From assembly GCF_016086655.4 (NCBI RefSeq), contig NC_052135.2:19806363-19870362 (forward strand): 64,000 bases of DNA. Reading direction: 5' to 3'. The translations under genes were made by a program, and so were the position numbers. This DNA is from Lepeophtheirus salmonis (taxonomy: Eukaryota; Arthropoda; Copepoda; Siphonostomatoida; Caligidae). This document shows positions 58,835-64,000 of the stretch, one piece after another. The first letter of the stretch is position 1. Every line of letters starts with the position of its first letter. A model generated the notes under the pieces. The model did not search any database and was not told the origin of the DNA. It saw nothing but the letters and a program-made list of their open reading frames with translations.

Positions 58835-59299
58835 TTGCAAATCCCAAAGTTCCATTCGCTTGCATGGCTTCTCCACATTTTTACCATAATGAAGAATCCT
58901 TCCAAAAAAGACGCTCCAAATTTTAAAAAACCTACTTTTTACATAATTAAAATTAAATATAATAGTGGGAGATCTGCCTTTGAAAAGCAGCCCAACATCA
59001 TATCTTCTTTTTTCGAAAGAAAAAGATTTATTAAATTTTACAAAAACAAAGAGATCCTCTTCCTTTAAGCGATTCCAGCTTTCAAAGACTATCTACCAAT
59101 CTGTCCATCACATCTTCTACAGGATCAAATGAATTCATTGAAACCTTTTGGATAAAAATTTTCTACGAGTTTGATCTCGTTAAGAGATTACAAACACAGT
59201 CCCAAGGAAATTCCCCCAACTTTATAGTTCCTTTTGGCACCCCTAAGTTACTAAATACACTTCCACTTGTACCACTTTCTGCTTCTTTAACTGGTCACT
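58835..59299 (+). CDS. Two adjoining unidentified frames
   Basis: A frame at 58835-59068 (77 codons) reads FHSLAWLLHIFTIMKNPSKK, KKPTFYIIKIKYNSG and later ISSFFERKRFIKFYKNK. In the next frame, from about 59045 to the stop at 59297-59299, RDPLPLSDSSFQRLSTNLSI, TFWIKIFYEFDLVKRLQTQ and GTPKLLNTLPLVPLSASLTG are open for more than 80 codons. The segment has more C and G than its surroundings. I recognise no domain. It may be a decayed element or a small exon pair; a chance origin is not excluded, and no splice sites were assigned. Confidence 0.2.
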
Positions 59300-60451
59300 A
59301 GTGAATATGACCATACTCTATTAGTATTATCTATAATATTGAGAGATCAAGAGACAAAGTTTAAATATAAAAACCTCTAATATATTTATTATACTTATTT
59401 TACACTACATTTAACAAAACATCTAAATATCATCGAATTTTTTTTCTATTATACTTTTATATATTTCATACTATCAGTTGTTGTTTTTAACAAGACGTGC
59501 AACAAAAGTGTCATCGAGTACTCGATAAGTGTAATTACAATTGCCATTTTAAATGTCTGTAAATTTGTTGCTTTTTTGTACATTATCCAAAATTTACCAC
59601 AGATATATTATGAAAATGGAATAACAGAGGGTGAATTAATATATATATTTTTAAATGTTGTCTTATTTCTGTATTGAACAATTAAAGAATTCATTAAATC
59701 GACACCGTCCATAAATTTGTTAACAATATTTGGCCAAGGAACTAGTTATGTCTAATTTTACTACAGTGTTATTCATTGTCAATACCATGTATCTATAATG
59801 TAATTTTAATGAACTAATATTCAAAAGTTCTGGAGTTGTTAAATAATCTTAAAAAATATCCCAAATAGATGCACGTAGATAATTCTTAACAATTGAAACT
59901 CTATTTAAAAAATACTGGTAGAGGGGGAATAGATAAAAATATCAACAATATTATTTAAAGATTTGGCAATAACAAATAACTCAATATTTATTGAATAAAA
60001 AAATATAGCAAATAATTCAAATTAGTCAATGAGTAAGGATGTACTGCTGTACACAAAATAACTTATTTATGGTCAACAAATTTCAATTAGGAAAAGATAA
60101 TAAAGGAGAGACATAGGTTCAAAGTACTCCTAAATGGTAGATCAAAAAGATAATGGCCATATTCAAATTTGTCAAATTAATCTTTGGGATATAAAAAGGA
60201 CGATTTGAACGTAAATATTTATTTGAGACCAAAATATAAAAAGGTCTCGGGACCAAAACCGATTACAAGAACTTCATCACTAATATATATTCCTTATTTA
60301 TGATGATATGTATATATAAGAACGAATGAGAAATTCTACCTATGTTGGAATATAGGTAGAACCTGTTTCGTCAATATAAAATTAGAAAATGACAATTTAT
60401 GGTGTAAAGAACTACTTCTTAATATGATTCTTCTTCTATTTTACGAATTTA
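59300..60451. other. No gene seen
   Basis: AT-rich DNA up to the TA target of the mariner element. Confidence 0.5.
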
Positions 60452-60479
60452 CTGGGTGAAGAAAAAGTAATGAGACCTT
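60452..60479 (+). repeat. mariner left TIR
   Basis: Begins CTGGGTGAAGAAAAAG and ends in ATGAGACCTT. It differs from the right TIR at a few positions near the tip and at one internal base (A against C in AAGTA-TGAG). Confidence 0.9.
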
Positions 60480-60590
60480 CTAAAAATTCAGTTTTGAATA
60501 GGTGTTGTTAATTAAATCTTAAAGTTCCAATTTTTTTTGAATAGCTTTGATTCATGTACAGTTATAAACAGAAATTATGAATAAGTCGCA

Positions 60591-60887
60591 ATGGAGGCAA
60601 GAAGAGCCATCATATGCAATTTAATCCGCACCGCAAGGACCTCCTCGGACATCATGAAGGCCTTAAAGGTCAACTCAGCCACAGTCTGTCGGGTCAGAAA
60701 TTGTTTGGATCATGGGGAAAACCTTGAGGAAAAATCCAAGAGAGGAAGACCCACCAAAGTGAAGCCTGAATACATCATGGACGTCTTTAAGTTCAACCCA
60801 ACGATGAAGATGTCAGAGTACGAAGAAGAAGGTGGATTGGTCTACTGTGGGGAAGGTCATGTGAAAGGCTTGGGGAAGGTCACTTAG
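60591..60887 (+). pseudogene. mariner transposase N-terminal part
   Basis: A 98-codon frame from ATG at 60591 (MEARRAIICNLIRTARTSSD). Residues about 18-38 (SSDIMKALKVNSATVCRVRN) form the first helix-turn-helix, which binds the TIR. It is followed by a basic linker with RGRPT, as in Tc1/mariner proteins. The second helix-turn-helix starts with VFKFNPTMKMSEYEEE and then loses its normal sequence, because deletions shift the frame, and it stops at 60887. The catalytic part continues in another frame from about 60898. The start codon is where mariner proteins normally start relative to the TIR, 139 bases inside the element. Confidence 0.9.
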
Positions 60888-60897
60888 AAGACTTGAG

Positions 60898-61570
60898 AGA
60901 CCACTGGCGTGCCAACGTCAAAACGAACTCCGTCTTCAGAGAGGTCAACAACTCTTGAATGATCTGAAGCACAACAGCAATCGAGTAATTTTTTGCTCTG
61001 ATGAAAAGACCTTTATCGTTGACCCTATCTATAACAAGCAAAATGATCGAGTGGTATGCTTTAGCAAAGCAGACAACAGCATTTGGACAGTCATCAAGAC
61101 CAAACATCTGTCCTCTGTGATTATGTTAGGGGCTGTTGCATACACTGGAGAAAAAATGCCTCCAATTTCGTTTCCTGTTAGATACTGGTCACTTGCGGCC
61201 GTCTACTTGATGGTGTTGAACGAAAATATGGTCCTACAGATCCCCAAGGCCATGGAGACGTCCAACAAGGTCACACACGTATTTCTGCAGGAAAGGACTC
61301 CTACCCATACTCTCATATTCTACAAGATTGGATGGGTAGCAACATCTGGTCCAATAACATTTGGCCCCCTCAGAGCCCAGACCTGAACCCACTGGTGGCA
61401 AATTGAGAAGAAGGCCTGCGAAGGTCACCCCTGGATATTGATGTCCTGAAAACCTCTGTTAACCAGTAGTAGCGGATCATGAAAAATGAATACGTTGCCA
61501 ATGTGTACAAGGAGTTCCGGAGGCGGTTGGTGGCTGTCATTGAGGTTAATGGTGGCCAGATTTATAATTA
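60898..61570 (+). pseudogene. mariner transposase catalytic part
   Basis: From about 60898 the frame reads QNELRLQRGQQLLNDLKHNS. It then reads VIFCSDEKTFIVDPIYNKQN, where the Asp of SDEKTF (61000-61002) is the first catalytic residue, and later IMLGAVAYTGEKMPPISF. In the expected second catalytic block the sequence is FLQERTPTHTL, where families have QDGAP-HTA, so the second Asp is lost (Glu in place). A shift follows, and WPPQSPDLNPL appears in another frame at about 61360-61395, giving the third Asp. The C-terminal FRRRLVAVIEVNGGQI ends near 61569 (YN, TAA). Stops at 61383-61385 and elsewhere break the frame. Confidence 0.9.
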
Positions 61571-61656
61571 ATATGGATTGGTATAGTAAAAATATTGTAA
61601 GATAAAATTTTCTATGTACAGCATGTATTATAAGTATTTTAATGACTACTTAGAAG

Positions 61657-61684
61657 CAGGTCTCAGTACTTTTTCTACACATGG
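61657..61684 (-). repeat. mariner right TIR
   Basis: Inverse of the left TIR with a few differences near the tip. It ends with CATGG just before the TA duplicate at 61685. Confidence 0.9.
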
Positions 61685-61915
61685 TATAGGTAGGAAGAAC
61701 GGAATTTAATACAGGATAGTTACAAAAGGAGTATAAATTTACAGGGTACCAGTGAAAATTTTCAAGGTGGAATGTTGCCCGACAAGGAAAATTGCAGGAA
61801 GATAGTAAGATTTGGTAAAAATTTGAATATCAGAAATCGATGATGGATTTATAGAATGAAAGACTATTCCCTACTAAATGAAAGGACAATTGAACGTATT
61901 TTGGGGTGATTTCTT

Positions 61916-62131
61916 TTAACCCGATTTGGACCAATATTTCAGTGGCGATCTCAATTGGCGAGTTTCAGACCATGGACCAAAAACAAATTCTTGATATTTT
62001 TTGTTTCGTCTCATTTTGTAGACCAATGTTCTCCTAATTTCAGCTATTCGAGTTTTACACATTTGAAATATTTTAAATTTTGTAATAACCTGTCGTTCTA
62101 CCAATGTTAACTGTTTGCAAACACAATTCAT
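61916..62131 (-). pseudogene. IS30-like helix-turn-helix fragment
   Basis: The 71-codon minus-strand frame reads KQLTLVERQVITKFKIFQMC, KTRIAEIRRTLVYKMRRNKK and YQEFVFGPWSETRQLRSP. IS30 and related transposases start with L-L-ER--I---K-G-S---IA--L-R----I-RE-RRN and then a Y-P--A-----R block. The RRN followed by Y and the spacing fit that pattern, although the small residues of the turn are changed. No catalytic domain of an IS30-like transposase follows downstream (61690-61916). This may be a small remnant or another HTH type such as HTH_38-containing eukaryotic elements. Moderate to low certainty. Confidence 0.4.
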
Positions 62132-64000
62132 CTATTAAATAGGTTAAGTCTTAAATTTTAATTCTAGTGATAAGACCAATATTAACTGAACTTTCTTTAG
62201 TACTGATCTTGTTAAAAAAATACATATATGATCTGTCCATGCCAAACTTCTTTATTGAATTAAATTTGTTGTGTTCAAGAATTTTTTTAAGTTTCTTTGA
62301 CTGGTCAATGATTGACAAAGCCAAAACTTATTATAATAGGTATATTGAGATAAAAATCGACGTGCTTATGTCAAACTAAAGAAATTCTAAGGAAAGACGA
62401 AATAAGTCATAAAAAAGAAAACATTCAATGATATTCACTCATTTAAATACCCTCGATCAAAACATGTTTCGGAACTGTACATTTATAAGTGCAAGGAGAA
62501 TAAAACTGTAATATTTCTCTGCAAATTACCATCCCTGACAATTACACAATTCAAAGGATGAACTAGATCATTGTAAAACTATCAAAATATAAATTATACT
62601 TTTTCCACATTGATATGTTTGTCGCTTCTTTCCTTTGATTATCTTTAAGTCAAAGCATCTAGCTCTAAGTAATTGACTTAAGGGCAAAATTTGATCAACA
62701 TTCCTCGGTCCAGCCTACATACAACATAGGTAGATAAATTGCCCCCATATTTTATTATGAACATATTTGAATGTCGTGTAAGTAGTTAAATAAGTTGATA
62801 AGAGTGAACATTTAAATAATATTATTTATCCTAACGATGCACAAATTTATACGCACATATACATACATATATTAATCGCCACTTTGCTAAACTTGCAGTT
62901 ATTACTATTTACGAGGCAATAATTCTAAATAGCTAAAGGATAAATTACTTCTTCTTTTTATAAAAATACATGTATACCTAAGCAAGTAGTAAACAAAATA
63001 AAATAAAAAACCAGTTTTAAATCATACATAGAACCATCTATTCAAACTGAATTATTTTATGTTAATAAGAAATATTTGCAGTCTTTGCTTATTCAATCAA
63101 GCCAAATACCTTACTACAGCTTTTATCATTGAATAAGTAGGTACACATTAGAGCGGACCGAAAATCTGAATGTGAGAAATCAATGATGAAAGCTATCAGG
63201 AAACTTGTAATATCCTAATAGACTATTCTATGTTTAGGAAGTTCCCCATTTCAGCTATAAATTTATTTCTATATACAATCCAACATGTATTAAGCGGTCA
63301 GGCCTAAGAAATTGAAAGAGAGACAGCTTAGTGCAGGTGACATCTTCCATCAGGTTTTCATGTATATTTTGTAACAATTCTAAATTCGAAAACTAGATAC
63401 GGCTCTTAGTTCCGCGACACGCATCAAACAGGTGCTGTTAGACCAGATTAAATATATATAAATATAATAGTCTTATAATAGACTGGGTCAAAAAAAAAAT
63501 GTTGATGATGGGGAGAAATAGGAAATTTGTTATACAGTGACAGACTATAATGCCATTTTCAGCACAATTGCATGTATTGAAGAGGTTCCTAAATTTAGTT
63601 GAAACTTTCTATGTACAAGTTTGTGGATTTTTAAATATATTTTCCGGAGAAACTTTGATGTTATTTATAGCCTAATATAATAAAATGGCTCATTTTTTGT
63701 TTTGATTGAAAAAAAATTATAGATTCCATATATATATCTATGTATTTTCAATCAATATTGTGTCATTTTTCTTCTAATGCATCAAGTACAAAACAATGAC
63801 ATTTCAATATAATAATTATTTAATAATAAAAATATGTCAGTTTATCTTGTCTTTACGATAGAAAGAATGGAGTTAGTCATCCATGTAACGAAAAAAATCA
63901 CTTATATGTAAAAATACACCTCTTTATGATGTATACATGTATTGGGAAACAGTTTTTGGAACCCACTCTCTCGAGATCGTATTTTGTACAATTTAGTTTG
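62132..64000. other. No gene seen
   Basis: AT-rich DNA to the window end. A block near 63150-63240 (ATGTGAGAAATCAATGATG, later AGACTATTC) resembles one near 61829-61875, suggesting a shared repeat. A short GCGGACCGAAAATCTGAATG word near 63154 looks like the end of a small DNA element but has no partner here. Confidence 0.45.

Larger units (their letters stand above)
60452..61684 (+). mobile_element. mariner-family transposon, full length but inactive
   Basis: The element is 1233 bp, bounded by TA on each side (60450-60451 and 61685-61686), the target duplication of Tc1/mariner transposons. The ends are inverted repeats of about 28 bp: CTGGGTGAAGAAAAAGTAAT at the left and, on the minus strand, CCATGTGTAGAAAAAGTACT at the right; both continue into GAGACCT. 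Inside is one transposase gene on the + strand, split by deletions and shifts. It is rich in G and C compared with its surroundings, so it is a relatively recent arrival. TIRs this well kept could still be recognised by a related transposase in trans. Confidence 0.95.

Overview
The window reads as AT-rich, non-coding DNA from an animal genome. It has long A/T runs, many microsatellites and no bacterial-style operons. The only protein-like signals I can defend are decayed transposable elements. The set of element families and the look of their proteins suggest an arthropod, and from memory of such repeats perhaps a caligid copepod such as a salmon louse. That guess is inference. No host gene, tRNA, rRNA or CRISPR array could be supported.

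Layout, left to right. 0-8 kb: a Ty3/gypsy relic on the + strand (about 1801-3240), three scattered copies of a shared LTR-like repeat (13-375, 5650-5905, 7906-8130), a perfect 48-bp palindrome (4755-4802), and the C-terminal part of a mariner transposase (6995-7260). 8-16 kb: a diverged direct repeat pair, a MULE transposase fragment (13060-13560), an unexplained 143-codon frame and a possible LINE tail. 20-24 kb: the C-terminal part of a hAT transposase of ZBED5 type on the minus strand (20345-21000) and a fragment of an arthropod transposon-like protein family (23515-23865). 25-29 kb: a non-autonomous AT-rich element flanked by an 8-bp duplication (25246-26110), then the best preserved gypsy-type relic (26415-29270, minus), in which gag, protease, RT, RNase H and the start of integrase are in order. 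33.6-35.6 kb: a decayed non-LTR retrotransposon (minus). 41-42 kb: a longer fragment of the family seen at 23.5 kb. 44-46.6 kb: a collapsed gypsy element with two diverged LTRs around protease and integrase remnants. 48-55 kb: two more LTR pieces and, at 49002-51926, a DNA transposon with inverted repeats of roughly 600 bp around a broken (C/D)xxH-type transposase. 60.4-61.7 kb: a complete-length but dead mariner element with clear TIRs and TA flanks, followed by an IS30-like helix-turn-helix fragment.

All protein relics carry stops or frameshifts, so nothing here should make a working transposase or polymerase. The 2.9-kb long-TIR element is the item most worth following up. The LTR family with at least seven pieces in 55 kb is second. 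Both strands were read by eye, so boundaries are approximate unless a terminal repeat or target duplication fixes them.
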